Of a stretch of DNA of 64,000 nt, positions 1 through 8,293 are shown piece by piece (within the stretch, counting starts at the first letter, position 1; the number at the start of each line of letters is the position of its first letter). The stretch is from Actinobacteria bacterium IMCC26077 (GTDB lineage Bacteria > Actinomycetota > Actinomycetes > Nanopelagicales > Nanopelagicaceae). The stretch covers positions 868,001 through 932,000 of the forward strand of contig CP015606.1 of the NCBI GenBank assembly GCA_002284915.1. The letters run 5' to 3'. The notes below the pieces were generated by a model. It saw nothing but the letters and a program-made list of their open reading frames with translations, did no database searches and was not told the origin of the DNA. Position numbers and translations under genes: made by a program.

Positions 1-942
1 GAACTCATCACTGCCGTTCCCTTCCTCCTTCATTCTCAACCAGAGAGCGCACTTGTTCTGATTGCGCTCTCTGAAGGAGTTGTTGAACTTGCTATCGAAG
101 TGCAATTACCAACAGCCGCTCCATCCGAACTTGGCGAAGAATTCCTTGCGCCGCTTCGGGCAACATCGGTAGATCAACTACTCCTGCTCGCTTATCTACC
201 AACCGACTATGAACGGGAGCAGGGCGTGGCAATCGCCGAGCAGCTCCTTGGCCACTGCGAAGAAATCGCTCCAGTAAAGGATTTTCTTATCATCCATCGT
301 GGCAGGTGGCGTTCCTTCCTCTGCAAAGATGAGGAGTGTTGCGACCCAGCGGGGCAGGCGTTGCCAGATATCGCCTCGAGCCAGATTGCTGCCGAGCATG
401 TCTTTCAAGGGCTCGTTATGCCTCCGCTGAGCGAGCAGAGTAAAGAGCCGCCACGACTAGATCAGTTGATCGAAGAGGCACAGAGTGAATTTCAGCGGTG
501 CGAAGTAACGCTTCGCTCTAAGCGTGGCGTGATTGCGCTCCTTCGATTGATCACTCACTTCACCATTCATGGAGCGATTGAAGATGAGCGAATTGCAGCT
601 GATGCGCTCGTCGGGTTGAGCGATATCCAAGTTCGAGATTTCGCAATTGGTTCCCATGGTGATGAGAACCTCGAGCTGCACCAAAAGTTATGGCAGGCGC
701 TCCTGGATATCGCTCCACCAGGTTTTCGCGCACCTGTTGCCACGCTCTTAGCGCTCGTCCACTACGAGGGGCGAGATAGCCAGGCTGCACAATCAGCATT
801 GGAGCGCTCGCTCTGCGATGACCCGCATTACTCTCTTGCACATCTTTTGCAGAAGACCTTCGCTGCCGGGTGGCCACCTGAGGCCTTCACCACAATGCGC
901 CATGAGCTCCATCCCAAATTACGCGCTGAGCTGCTCAGTTAG
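1..942 (+). CDS. DUF4192 family protein, 5' end missing
   Basis: The frame is open from the first base of the window, so the gene starts upstream; a start at position 100 would cut into conserved sequence. The first visible residues (ELITAVPFLLHSQPESALVL) match the N-terminal DUF4192 pattern of a 'avPyLLGFhPedSLV' type, and GRWRSFLC followed by a CC pair is the second family hallmark. This is a soluble actinobacterial protein family of unknown function, often found near sigA. About 313 codons are visible. The family call is confident; no function can be inferred. Confidence 0.8.
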   Translation, partial: ELITAVPFLLHSQPESALVLIALSEGVVELAIEVQLPTAAPSELGEEFLAPLRATSVDQLLLLAYLPTDYEREQGVAIAEQLLGHCEEIAPVKDFLIIHRGRWRSFLCKDEECCDPAGQALPDIASSQIAAEHVFQGLVMPPLSEQSKEPPRLDQLIEEAQSEFQRCEVTLRSKRGVIALLRLITHFTIHGAIEDERIAADALVGLSDIQVRDFAIGSHGDENLELHQKLWQALLDIAPPGFRAPVATLLALVHYEGRDSQAAQSALERSLCDDPHYSLAHLLQKTFAAGWPPEAFTTMRHELHPKLRAELLS

Positions 943-998
943 TCAGCGTTCACCCCTGCCATTGGACATTTAGCCGATATTTACCTATCTTTTCTCTT

Positions 999-1111
999 AG
1001 GTCATGAGTTCCAGTTGTAAGCCCCGGCTAACTGGACGGCAACCCTCCGCCGCGGTGGGGTGCTCCGGGTGAAGACCAGGTCGTTACGAAAGTCGTAGCG
1101 GCAAGCGCGGG
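999..1111 (+). promoter_or_regulatory. SAM-IV riboswitch upstream of metY
   Basis: The conserved SAM-IV core is visible: AAGCCCCGGC, CGGCAACCCTCC, a CCGCGGTGGGGTGCTCCGGGTGA-type block, and the 3' element CAAGCGCGGG. P2 pairs TCCAGTT with AACTGGA. A hairpin begins inside the 3' GGG (GGGTAT 1109-1114 with ATACCC 1129-1134, around an ACC-GAAA-GGT tip), and CCCTT at 1134-1138 can pair with the AAGGG ribosome site at 1152-1156. This layout suggests SAM-dependent sequestration of the metY ribosome site. A TATCTT -10 candidate lies at 986-991. Confidence 0.9.
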
Positions 1112-1165
1112 TATCTCACCGAAAGGTAATACCCCCTTATACGAAGCTATGAAGGGATAACTCTC

Positions 1166-2479
1166 ATGTCAGCTAACTGGTCATTCGATACGCAGCAAAT
1201 CCACGCTGGACAAGTGCCAGATCCAACAACAGGCGCTCGCGCGTTGCCGATCTATCAAACAACTGCATATCAATTCCGCGATACCACGCACGCAGCAAAC
1301 CTCTTTGGTCTAGCGGAGCTTGGAAATATTTACACCCGCATCATGAATCCCACTCAAGATGCAGTCGAGCAACGACTCGCAGCTCTTGAAGGAGGAGTAG
1401 CCGCGCTACTAGTTGCCTCTGGATCGGCAGCTACCTTCTATGCGATTCTCAATGTCGCCGAGGCTGGCGATCACATCGTCTCCTCGCCATCGCTCTACGG
1501 TGGTACCTACAACCTCTTCCATTACACCTTGCCGAAGTTTGGCGTCGAGGTCACTTTCGTCGACAACCCTGAAGACCCCGAGTCATGGAAGCGCGCAATT
1601 CGCCCCAATACCAAGGCCTTTTTCGGTGAGACGATCGCTAACCCGAAGAATGATCTCCTTGATATCGCGGCGGTGGCGAAGGTTGCCCACGAAGCAGGCG
1701 TGCCGCTCATTGTCGATAACACCGTGGCAACTCCTTACTTAATCAAACCAATCGAGCATGGCGCAGATGTCGTCGTCCACTCAGCAACGAAGTTCCTTTC
1801 GGGCCATGGCAACTCCGTCGTCGGCGCGATTATCGATGCGGGCAAATTCGACTACGCCAAGTACCCCGATCGCTTCACGAACTTCAATCAACCTGACCCG
1901 AGCTATCACGGCTTGGTCTATGCGGTGAATCTCGGTGTTGGTTCGCCATTTGGAGCAAACCTCTCCTACATCTTCAAAATCCGCCTCACCCTCCTTCGCG
2001 ATACCGGCGCTGCGGTGAGCCCCTTCAACGCCTGGCTCCTTGCCCTCGGTTTGGAGACTTTGAGCCTGCGGGTGCAACGCCACGTGGAGAACGCTCTTGC
2101 TGTCGCCACCTGGCTCGAAAAGCACCCATCGGTGGCCAAGGTCAATTACGCAAGCCTGCCTTCATCGCCATGGCATGGGTTGGCCAAGAAATACTCACCG
2201 AAGGGTTCGGGCGCGGTCCTCTCCTTCGAACTTAAGGGCGGCATCGATGCCGGCAAGAAGTTCATCGAAGCGCTCCAACTATTTAGCCACGTTGCCAATA
2301 TCGGTGATGTTCGCTCACTTGCGATTCATCCTGCTTCAACTACTCACTCGCAACTCACTCCAGAGGAGCAACTCACCGCTGGAGTCACACCTGGTCTTGT
2401 TCGCTTGAGTCTTGGTATCGAAGATATCAACGACATCAAAGCCGATCTCGAGACTGGTTTTGCTGCAGCAGGGAAGTAG
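1166..2479 (+). CDS. metY: O-acetylhomoserine sulfhydrylase (MetY)
   Basis: This PLP enzyme of the Cys/Met-metabolism family is predicted to make homocysteine from O-acetylhomoserine and sulfide in the cytosol. The 437-residue length fits MetY, which is longer than the cystathionine enzymes by a central insert. Lys209 in HSATKFLSGHG is the expected Schiff-base lysine; SGSAATFYAI and the C-terminal HPASTTHSQL are family motifs. AAGGG nine bases before the ATG serves as ribosome site. It lies directly behind a SAM-IV riboswitch and before metX, so it should be shut off when S-adenosylmethionine is abundant. Confidence 0.93.
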   Translation: MSANWSFDTQQIHAGQVPDPTTGARALPIYQTTAYQFRDTTHAANLFGLAELGNIYTRIMNPTQDAVEQRLAALEGGVAALLVASGSAATFYAILNVAEAGDHIVSSPSLYGGTYNLFHYTLPKFGVEVTFVDNPEDPESWKRAIRPNTKAFFGETIANPKNDLLDIAAVAKVAHEAGVPLIVDNTVATPYLIKPIEHGADVVVHSATKFLSGHGNSVVGAIIDAGKFDYAKYPDRFTNFNQPDPSYHGLVYAVNLGVGSPFGANLSYIFKIRLTLLRDTGAAVSPFNAWLLALGLETLSLRVQRHVENALAVATWLEKHPSVAKVNYASLPSSPWHGLAKKYSPKGSGAVLSFELKGGIDAGKKFIEALQLFSHVANIGDVRSLAIHPASTTHSQLTPEEQLTAGVTPGLVRLSLGIEDINDIKADLETGFAAAGK

Positions 2480-2568
2480 CGATCAATACCGACCTACCCG
2501 TCACGGGGGCGTGGTTAGAACATCACGATCCAGGTGAGCGTCGCTTTCTTAACATCGGCGAGCTCACC

Positions 2569-3576
2569 TTGGAATCGGGGGAGGTTCTCCCAGATGTCAC
2601 TATCGCCTACCAAACATGGGGGACGTTAAATAGCGAGAAAAATAACGCTATTTTGATTAACCATGCCCTCACGGGATGGTCAGATGTTCCTTCATGGTGG
2701 CCATCGTTGGTTGGTCCGGGCTTGCCTTTTGATACCGATAAATACTTCATCGTTTGTCCCAATGTCATCGGTGGTTGTCAAGGTTCGACGGGGCCATCGT
2801 CGATTGCTCCAGATGGAAAGCGGTGGGGCTCGCGCTTTCCATCGCTAACAATTCGCGACATGGTCGCGGCTGAAAGAGCCTTCACCGAAAAGTTAGCAAT
2901 TAACAAATATTTGATTGCAGTTGGGCCATCACTTGGTGGGATGCGCTCGCTGGAGTGGGCGATCACCCACCCGGAGAAGGTAGGGGCGATCTGCACCATC
3001 GGTTCCTCTGCAGTTGCTACCGGCGACCAGATTGGCACTGCCAGTATTCAAATCCGAGCGATCAAAAAAGACCCATTTTTCAATGGCGGTGACTACTACG
3101 AGCAAGAGCGCGGTCCAATCGAGGGGATGGGAATTGCGCGCCGGATTGCACATCTGACCTATCGCTCTGAGGTTGAGATGGATATGCGCTTTGGACGCGA
3201 CATGCAAGGAGATGACACGGGGCGTTATGCCGTTGAGTCATACCTGGATCATCAAGCAAATAAACTTGCTAAACGCTTCGATGCGAATACGTACATCATC
3301 CTCACAGAAGCAATGAACTCCCATGATGTGGGTCGCGATCGTGGCGGAGTAGAGAAGGCGCTCGCATCAATTACCGTTCCAGTGATCGTGGTTGCAATTG
3401 ATACCGACCGCCTCTTTCCGCCTCGTCTCCAGATGGAGATCTCCGAGTTAACTCCAACCGCAGAAGCTCCTGACGTGCTCTCTTCGCCCTTTGGTCACGA
3501 TGGCTTCTTAGTTGAGGTGGAGTCGGTGGGGGAGATCATCCGGAGGGCGATTTCTAGGGCGCTCGAGCGCTCCTGA
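2569..3576 (+). CDS. metX: Homoserine O-acetyltransferase (MetX)
   Basis: Alpha/beta-hydrolase-fold acyltransferase that makes O-acetyl-L-homoserine for MetY. The nucleophile Ser sits in GPSLGGMRSLEW, the catalytic Asp in AIDTDRLF and the His in FGHDGFLVE; NHALTG and GGCQGSTGPSS are MetX motifs. The listed start is the first canonical one, a TTG, but family-like sequence (GAWLEHHDPGERRFLNIGEL) continues upstream in frame to about 2482, just after the metY stop. That stretch has no ATG, GTG or TTG, while AGGGAAG at 2470-2476 precedes an ATC at 2482. The true start is therefore unsettled and may be a rare codon. Confidence 0.9.
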   Translation: MESGEVLPDVTIAYQTWGTLNSEKNNAILINHALTGWSDVPSWWPSLVGPGLPFDTDKYFIVCPNVIGGCQGSTGPSSIAPDGKRWGSRFPSLTIRDMVAAERAFTEKLAINKYLIAVGPSLGGMRSLEWAITHPEKVGAICTIGSSAVATGDQIGTASIQIRAIKKDPFFNGGDYYEQERGPIEGMGIARRIAHLTYRSEVEMDMRFGRDMQGDDTGRYAVESYLDHQANKLAKRFDANTYIILTEAMNSHDVGRDRGGVEKALASITVPVIVVAIDTDRLFPPRLQMEISELTPTAEAPDVLSSPFGHDGFLVEVESVGEIIRRAISRALERS

Positions 3577-3690
3577 GGCGAGTCAAAACCGCATTTTTAG
3601 CGCGTTGTAGCCAGCCCTGAGTACAATAGGGGAATCGGGAGCCAGTCGGAGCGATTCGATTAGGCGCCAAACCAAGTAGCGAGGATCACC

Positions 3691-5196
3691 GTGCCTTCTA
3701 AGAGCCATGCCGCAAAGGGCAAAAGCAGCGCAAAGCCTGCTGCGAAGAGCGCGACAAAAAAGGCGACACCAACTAAGCCAACGAAGAAGACACCAGCAAA
3801 AACTGTTGCTAAAGCTTCCGCAAAGAAAGTTCCTGTAAAGAAAGCTCCTGCAAAGAAAGCTCCTGCAAAGAAAGTTCCTGCAAAGAAAGTTGAAAAGAAA
3901 GCACCTGCAGAACGTCCCCGTTTTTTAACTAAAGCAGAGATTGAAGCGCGTAAAGCTGCGCTCGCCGCTGACTTACAAAAAGAAGTTGCCGCAAAGGGTT
4001 CACCGACGAAACCAGAAAAGGTCGAGAAAGCCGTTGCTGGAAAGAGTGGCGGCAAGGTTGCTAAGGCTCAAGTTGAAGGCGAAGAGGTTGAGCTCGAAGA
4101 GGTAGATCTCGAGGATCTCGAAAGCCTTGAGAAAGAGCTCGTCAGCGACAATCTCGAAGGTGTAGAAAATATCGTCGATGCCGAGCGAAAAGAGAAGCCG
4201 GCTGAGCCGGAAGACGATCGCGCAGGATTTACCCTCACCGCCTCTGAAGAAGATGACCTTCCCGCCCAGACTGTCGTGACCGCTGGTGCGACCGCTGATC
4301 CCGTCAAGGATTACCTGAAACAGATTGGTCGCGTGCCGCTGCTTAATGCTGAGCAAGAGGTTGAGCTCGCCAAGCGAGTTGAGGCTGGGTTATTCGCTGA
4401 AGAAACCCTTAACAGCGGGCAGAAGTTTGAGAAGAAGTTGAAGCGAGAGCTCGATTTCATCGCCGATGATGGCCGTCGCGCAAAGAACCACCTCCTTGAG
4501 GCAAACCTTCGTTTGGTGGTCTCGTTGGCAAAGCGTTACACCGGTCGTGGAATGCTCTTCCTTGACCTGATTCAAGAGGGAAATCTCGGTCTGATTCGTG
4601 CAGTCGAAAAGTTCGATTACACCAAGGGGTACAAGTTCTCCACGTACGCAACATGGTGGATTCGCCAGGCGATCACCCGTGCGATGGCCGACCAAGCCCG
4701 CACCATTCGTATCCCGGTGCACATGGTTGAAGTCATCAACAAGTTAGCTCGCGTGCAGCGTCAGATGCTCCAAGATTTAGGTCGCGAACCGACGCCTGAG
4801 GAGCTCGCAAAAGAGCTCGATATGACTCCTGAAAAAGTTGTTGAAGTTCAGAAATATGGTCGCGAACCAATCTCCTTGCACACGCCACTGGGTGAAGAAG
4901 GCGATTCTGAATTCGGAGATTTGATCGAAGATTCTGAAGCAGTCGTTCCTGCAGATGCAGTTTCGTTTACGTTGTTACAAGAACAGCTTCACTCAGTTCT
5001 CGATACTTTGTCAGAGCGCGAAGCAGGAGTTGTTGCGATGCGTTTTGGTTTGACCGATGGACAACCAAAAACTTTGGATGAGATCGGAAAAGTTTATGGC
5101 GTCACTCGCGAACGTATTCGGCAGATCGAGTCGAAGACGATGTCGAAACTTCGCCACCCATCGCGCTCGCAGGTCTTGCGCGACTACCTCGACTAA
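3691..5196 (+). CDS. sigA: Primary sigma factor SigA/HrdB (RpoD family)
   Basis: The principal sigma-70 factor for housekeeping transcription. Residues 1-105 are rich in Lys/Ala/Pro, followed by an acidic tract (about 130-170) and then region 1.2 ([16 protein letters not shown]), region 2 ([51 protein letters not shown]), region 3 and region 4 with helix-turn-helix ([18 protein letters not shown]), ending in LRDYLD. The GTG start follows GAGGATCACC. A TACAAT -10 candidate lies at 3622-3627. Length 501 is normal for actinobacterial SigA with a long basic N-terminus. Confidence 0.96.
   Translation: MPSKSHAAKGKSSAKPAAKSATKKATPTKPTKKTPAKTVAKASAKKVPVKKAPAKKAPAKKVPAKKVEKKAPAERPRFLTKAEIEARKAALAADLQKEVAAKGSPTKPEKVEKAVAGKSGGKVAKAQVEGEEVELEEVDLEDLESLEKELVSDNLEGVENIVDAERKEKPAEPEDDRAGFTLTASEEDDLPAQTVVTAGATADPVKDYLKQIGRVPLLNAEQEVELAKRVEAGLFAEETLNSGQKFEKKLKRELDFIADDGRRAKNHLLEANLRLVVSLAKRYTGRGMLFLDLIQEGNLGLIRAVEKFDYTKGYKFSTYATWWIRQAITRAMADQARTIRIPVHMVEVINKLARVQRQMLQDLGREPTPEELAKELDMTPEKVVEVQKYGREPISLHTPLGEEGDSEFGDLIEDSEAVVPADAVSFTLLQEQLHSVLDTLSEREAGVVAMRFGLTDGQPKTLDEIGKVYGVTRERIRQIESKTMSKLRHPSRSQVLRDYLD
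3826..3885 (+). repeat. Four 15-bp tandem repeats inside sigA
   Basis: Four consecutive 15-base units of the form AAAG[T/C]TCCTG[T/C]AAAG encode [15 protein letters not shown] and KVPAK in the basic N-terminal arm of SigA. A partial fifth unit follows. Unit number could vary between strains by slippage without changing frame. Confidence 0.9.
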
Positions 5197-5242
5197 TCTG
5201 ACTGCGCCCGTCAATATCAGCGCAAAGCTGCCCACTAATCCT

Positions 5243-5530
5243 GTGAGCAGCAAGCTCACCACTGCTTCATCAAACCAATTGAAAGCTATCGCAAATCGCC
5301 TCACTGCACAGACTGAAGTCACCGTTACCGTTTACTATGACAGCAAGGTCAAGGGCGCCAAGAAGTTGGCTCAAACGAGAGTTAATCGTGCGGCAGCCAC
5401 GCTGAAGGTGACAAAGAATTCCTTGGTGGTCAAGACTCAAGTGCGCAAGCAAATCTCAATTAAATCGTTGAGTCAGATTACCTTGTCAACGAAGGCACCA
5501 GCGCGAAAGATGACCCTGACTAACGCTTAA
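5243..5530 (+). pseudogene. Orphan coding fragment resembling the end of an OmpA-like domain
   Basis: This is the only stretch over 300 bases (5197-5558) without a convincing intact gene. One frame is open through it and ends in TAA at 5530. The translation (LKAIANRL, TEVTVTVYYDS, KKLAQTRVNRAAATL) loosely recalls the C-terminal OmpA-like pattern of a 'Gytd...Ls..RA.aV...L' type. The frame runs back into sigA without a start that has a ribosome site; the GTG at 5243 is only a nominal choice. It could be a decayed 3' end of a secreted-protein gene or a small unknown gene. Family similarity is weak. Confidence 0.3.
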
Positions 5531-5546
5531 CCCTGAATAGTTAGGC

Positions 5547-5552
5547 TAGGCT
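5547..5552 (+). promoter_or_regulatory. -10 TAGGCT of leaderless CDGSH gene
   Basis: TAGGCT lies six bases before the ATG at 5559, so transcription should begin at the start codon. A second TAGGCT-like copy overlaps just upstream (5542-5547, TTAGGCT). Confidence 0.6.
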
Positions 5553-5558
5553 CGCAGC

Positions 5559-5756
5559 ATGAGTGAGAAACCAAAGATTTTTGTAAAGCCCAACGGGTCA
5601 ATCCGAGTCACTGGCGAAGTAGATTTTGTCGACAGCGAGGGAAACGTCATTAAAACCGAATCTGCTTTTTCATTGTGTCGATGTGGTCATTCCAAAAACA
5701 AACCGTTCTGCGACGGGGCACATCGCGAGGCAGGCTTCGAAGCGCCTGGAATGTAA
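5559..5756 (+). CDS. CDGSH-type iron-sulfur protein
   Basis: A 65-residue protein carrying the complete CDGSH signature CRCGHSKNKPFCDGAH, whose three Cys and one His ligate a labile [2Fe-2S] cluster. Such proteins are linked to redox or iron sensing, but no specific role is established for the short actinobacterial forms. There is no membrane anchor, so it should be cytosolic. It has its own leaderless promoter (TAGGCT six bases before ATG) and is convergent with the DUF7455 gene. Confidence 0.9.
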   Translation: MSEKPKIFVKPNGSIRVTGEVDFVDSEGNVIKTESAFSLCRCGHSKNKPFCDGAHREAGFEAPGM

Positions 5757-5768
5757 CGTGCTTAGCGG

Positions 5769-5984
5769 TTAACGCTCAGCAGGACTCTCGACAAGACGGT
5801 CGGTTTGGTCTTCAATCTCAACAGCAACTCGCTTGAGTGAGACGGCATATTCCTTCGAGTGATGGCCGCAGAAGAGCAATTCACCTGTTGCCAATTTGAC
5901 TCGAACATAAGCTTGGGCGCCACAACGATCGCATCGATCTGATGCGCTCAATGGGCTCTGCGTTAGCGTGCTGATACCTGCCAT
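5769..5984 (-). CDS. DUF7455 small Cys-rich protein
   Basis: A short actinobacterial protein with the motif ASDRCDRCGAQAYVRV, then GELLFCGHHSKEY, i.e. CxxC plus CxHH, a probable zinc ribbon. The 71-residue version starting at ATG 5984 (MAGISTLTQSPLSASDRC) matches the family's usual length; the longer open frame to 6119 has no family similarity. Orthologues commonly sit between sigA and parE, as here. The function is unknown; a transcription- or nucleic-acid-associated role is only a guess. Confidence 0.8.
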   Translation of the reverse strand: MAGISTLTQSPLSASDRCDRCGAQAYVRVKLATGELLFCGHHSKEYAVSLKRVAVEIEDQTDRLVESPAER

Positions 5985-6152
5985 TGCTCTTACCTGCCCC
6001 TCTCGTGTTCTGTCCGGTCCTGCTAGTAGAACATAGAACCACACCCAAGTTATTCCCCGCAGGAAATTCGGTAACAAACTCCTGCGAATTTCCCCATCAA
6101 GTTTTGTGATAACCACCACCGCGTGATGCCAATCAATTGCAAGTAACCCCAG

Positions 6153-6158
6153 TACCCT
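6153..6158 (+). promoter_or_regulatory. -10 TACCCT of parE
   Basis: TACCCT eight bases before the ATG at 6167 supports that ATG as the start of a near-leaderless parE mRNA, over the TTG codons at 6137 and 6158. Confidence 0.45.
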
Positions 6159-6166
6159 TGACGACC

Positions 6167-8281
6167 ATGAGCCCTGCAGCCCCCAAGTCCCCAGCCAAAG
6201 CCTCCAGAGGCTCTAAAAAGGGCGCTGTAGCCGATTCTGGGGAGTACACGGCAAAGAACTTGGCTGTCCTCGAAGGGCTCGATGCGGTGCGCAAGCGCCC
6301 TGGTATGTATATCGGTTCGACCGACTCCCGAGGCTTGATGCACTGCCTCTGGGAGATCATCGATAACGCTGTCGACGAGGCGCTCGCCGGATATTGCCAC
6401 GATGTCGTCGTCACCTTAGGCGCCGATGGTTCGGTCGAGGTCAAAGATGATGGTCGAGGCATTCCCGTTGATATCGAAGCGAAAACCGGCCTTACTGGCG
6501 TGGAACTTGTCATGACCAAACTTCACGCTGGTGGAAAGTTCGGCGGCGGCTCGTATGCAGCCTCCGGCGGACTCCATGGCGTAGGCGCATCAGTAGTCAA
6601 TGCCCTTTCGATTCGCATGGATGTGGCCGTCGCTCGCGATGGTGCGTTGCATACGATCTCGTTCCAACGAGGCGTGCCTGGCGTTTTTGATAAGGCAACT
6701 CCGGACTCGAAATTTAGTAAATCAAGTGGCAGTAAGAATTTAAAAAAAGGTGGCAAGGTCGGCAAGAAAGCCACCGGCACAACGATTAAGTATTGGTCCG
6801 ACCCACAGATATTCCTCCGTGAAGCTGATTACGACATCGAAGAGATCCATGCACGTGCGCGCCAAACAGCATTCCTCGTTCCTGGGCTGACAATTACGGT
6901 CAATGATGAACGGACATTAGTCACGACCAGCGAGAAGTTTCATTTCACTGGCGGCATCTCTGAGTACTGCACCTTCCTTCAACCCGATAATGCAATTTGC
7001 GATGTCATTCGACTTAAAGGCAGTGGTCACTACCAAGAGACCGTTCCGGTCCTCGATGATCAAGGACACCTTGTGCCCACAGATGTCGAACGCGATATGG
7101 AAGTGGATATCGCGCTTCGCTGGGGGGAAGGCTATGACGCGACGCTTCGCTCTTTCGTGAATATCATCTCCACCAGCAAAGGTGGAACCCACGTCACTGG
7201 ATTTGAACGTGGCATCACCAAGGTTGTCAGTGACACCTTGAAATCTTCACGAATTACCAAGGCCAGCGATCCAGACATCATCAAAGATGATGTGCTGGAA
7301 GGGCTCACGGCAGTGGTCACGGTGCGGATGTCAGAACCACAATTCGAAGGTCAAACCAAGGAGATCCTCGGCACCGCCGCTGCTACCAAGATCGTCCAGG
7401 CAGTGGTCAACTCAGAGTTGACGCGCTACTTCAATTCGCGCGGATCGAAGGCGCAATCTCGTCTTGTGCTCGAGAAGATCGCGGGAGCGGCAAAGACCCG
7501 CGTTTCGGTTCGGGCGCATAAAGATATCCAGCGTCGAAAAAATGCCCTCGAATCTTCGTCGCTACCGGCAAAGCTCTCTGATTGTCGATCGGATGATGTC
7601 GAACATACCGAGCTCTTCATCGTCGAGGGCGATTCGGCCCTCGGCACCGCGAAGTCCGCTCGTAACTCCGAATATCAAGCGCTCTTGCCGATTCGCGGCA
7701 AGATTCTCAATGTCCAAAAGGCTTCGCTCTCAGCGATGCTGGATAACTCCGAATGTGCATCAATCATCCAAGTCATCGGTGCAGGCTCTGGGCGGTCTTT
7801 CAACATCGAAGAGGCGCGTTATGGTCGCGTTATCTTGATGTCAGATGCTGATGTCGACGGTGCACACATCCGCTGTTTGATTCTTACCCTGCTCTTCAAA
7901 TATATGCGGCCACTCATTGATGAGGGGCGAGTCTTCGCCGCCGTGCCGCCGCTACATCGAATTGAGATTTCAGGTGCGAAGAAGGGCGATTTCCATTACA
8001 CCTATTCCGATGACGAGATGAAGAAGTATCTTGCATCGCTTACTAAAGCGGGGAAGAAGTGGCGCGAGCCGATCCAGCGCTACAAAGGTCTGGGCGAGAT
8101 GGATGCCGAGCAGCTTCGGGAGACCACGATGGATCCAGAGAAGCGCACGCTGCGCCGAATCACCATCAAAGATGGCGCTCAAGCCGAGAAGATCTTCGAA
8201 TTACTGATGGGCAACGAGGTGGGACCGCGACGCGATTTCATTGGCACCAACCAAATCGATCTTGAACGTATCGATCTCTAG
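6167..8281 (+). CDS. parE: DNA topoisomerase IV subunit B (ParE)
   Basis: ATPase subunit of a type IIA topoisomerase acting in decatenation. Visible are the GHKL ATPase motifs (EIIDNAVDEALAG, DDGRGIPV, GGLHGVGASVVNAL), the transducer domain, and the TOPRIM metal sites EGDSALG and DADVDGAHIR, ending with the QRYKGLGEMDAEQL motif. Length, about 704 residues, fits the actinobacterial ParE/GyrB2 type. Position beside sigA and DUF7455, with parC close by, favours ParE over GyrB. ATG 6167 is chosen because TACCCT lies eight bases upstream; TTG 6137 is the longer alternative. Confidence 0.9.
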   Translation: MSPAAPKSPAKASRGSKKGAVADSGEYTAKNLAVLEGLDAVRKRPGMYIGSTDSRGLMHCLWEIIDNAVDEALAGYCHDVVVTLGADGSVEVKDDGRGIPVDIEAKTGLTGVELVMTKLHAGGKFGGGSYAASGGLHGVGASVVNALSIRMDVAVARDGALHTISFQRGVPGVFDKATPDSKFSKSSGSKNLKKGGKVGKKATGTTIKYWSDPQIFLREADYDIEEIHARARQTAFLVPGLTITVNDERTLVTTSEKFHFTGGISEYCTFLQPDNAICDVIRLKGSGHYQETVPVLDDQGHLVPTDVERDMEVDIALRWGEGYDATLRSFVNIISTSKGGTHVTGFERGITKVVSDTLKSSRITKASDPDIIKDDVLEGLTAVVTVRMSEPQFEGQTKEILGTAAATKIVQAVVNSELTRYFNSRGSKAQSRLVLEKIAGAAKTRVSVRAHKDIQRRKNALESSSLPAKLSDCRSDDVEHTELFIVEGDSALGTAKSARNSEYQALLPIRGKILNVQKASLSAMLDNSECASIIQVIGAGSGRSFNIEEARYGRVILMSDADVDGAHIRCLILTLLFKYMRPLIDEGRVFAAVPPLHRIEISGAKKGDFHYTYSDDEMKKYLASLTKAGKKWREPIQRYKGLGEMDAEQLRETTMDPEKRTLRRITIKDGAQAEKIFELLMGNEVGPRRDFIGTNQIDLERIDL

Positions 8282-8293
8282 GCGCAGATTTCC

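Noticed and set aside
3660-4055. Long minus-strand frame opposite the sigA N-terminus
   Set aside because: It is the mirror of the Lys/Ala repeat codons (giving Phe/Ala/Gly repeats) and has no family similarity; sigA on the plus strand is certain.
5541-5560. Partial DtxR/IdeR-like sequence TTAGGCTAGGCT before the CDGSH gene
   Set aside because: The first half resembles an IdeR site, but the second half of the palindrome is missing and TAGGCT is simply the recurrent -10 hexamer of this genome.
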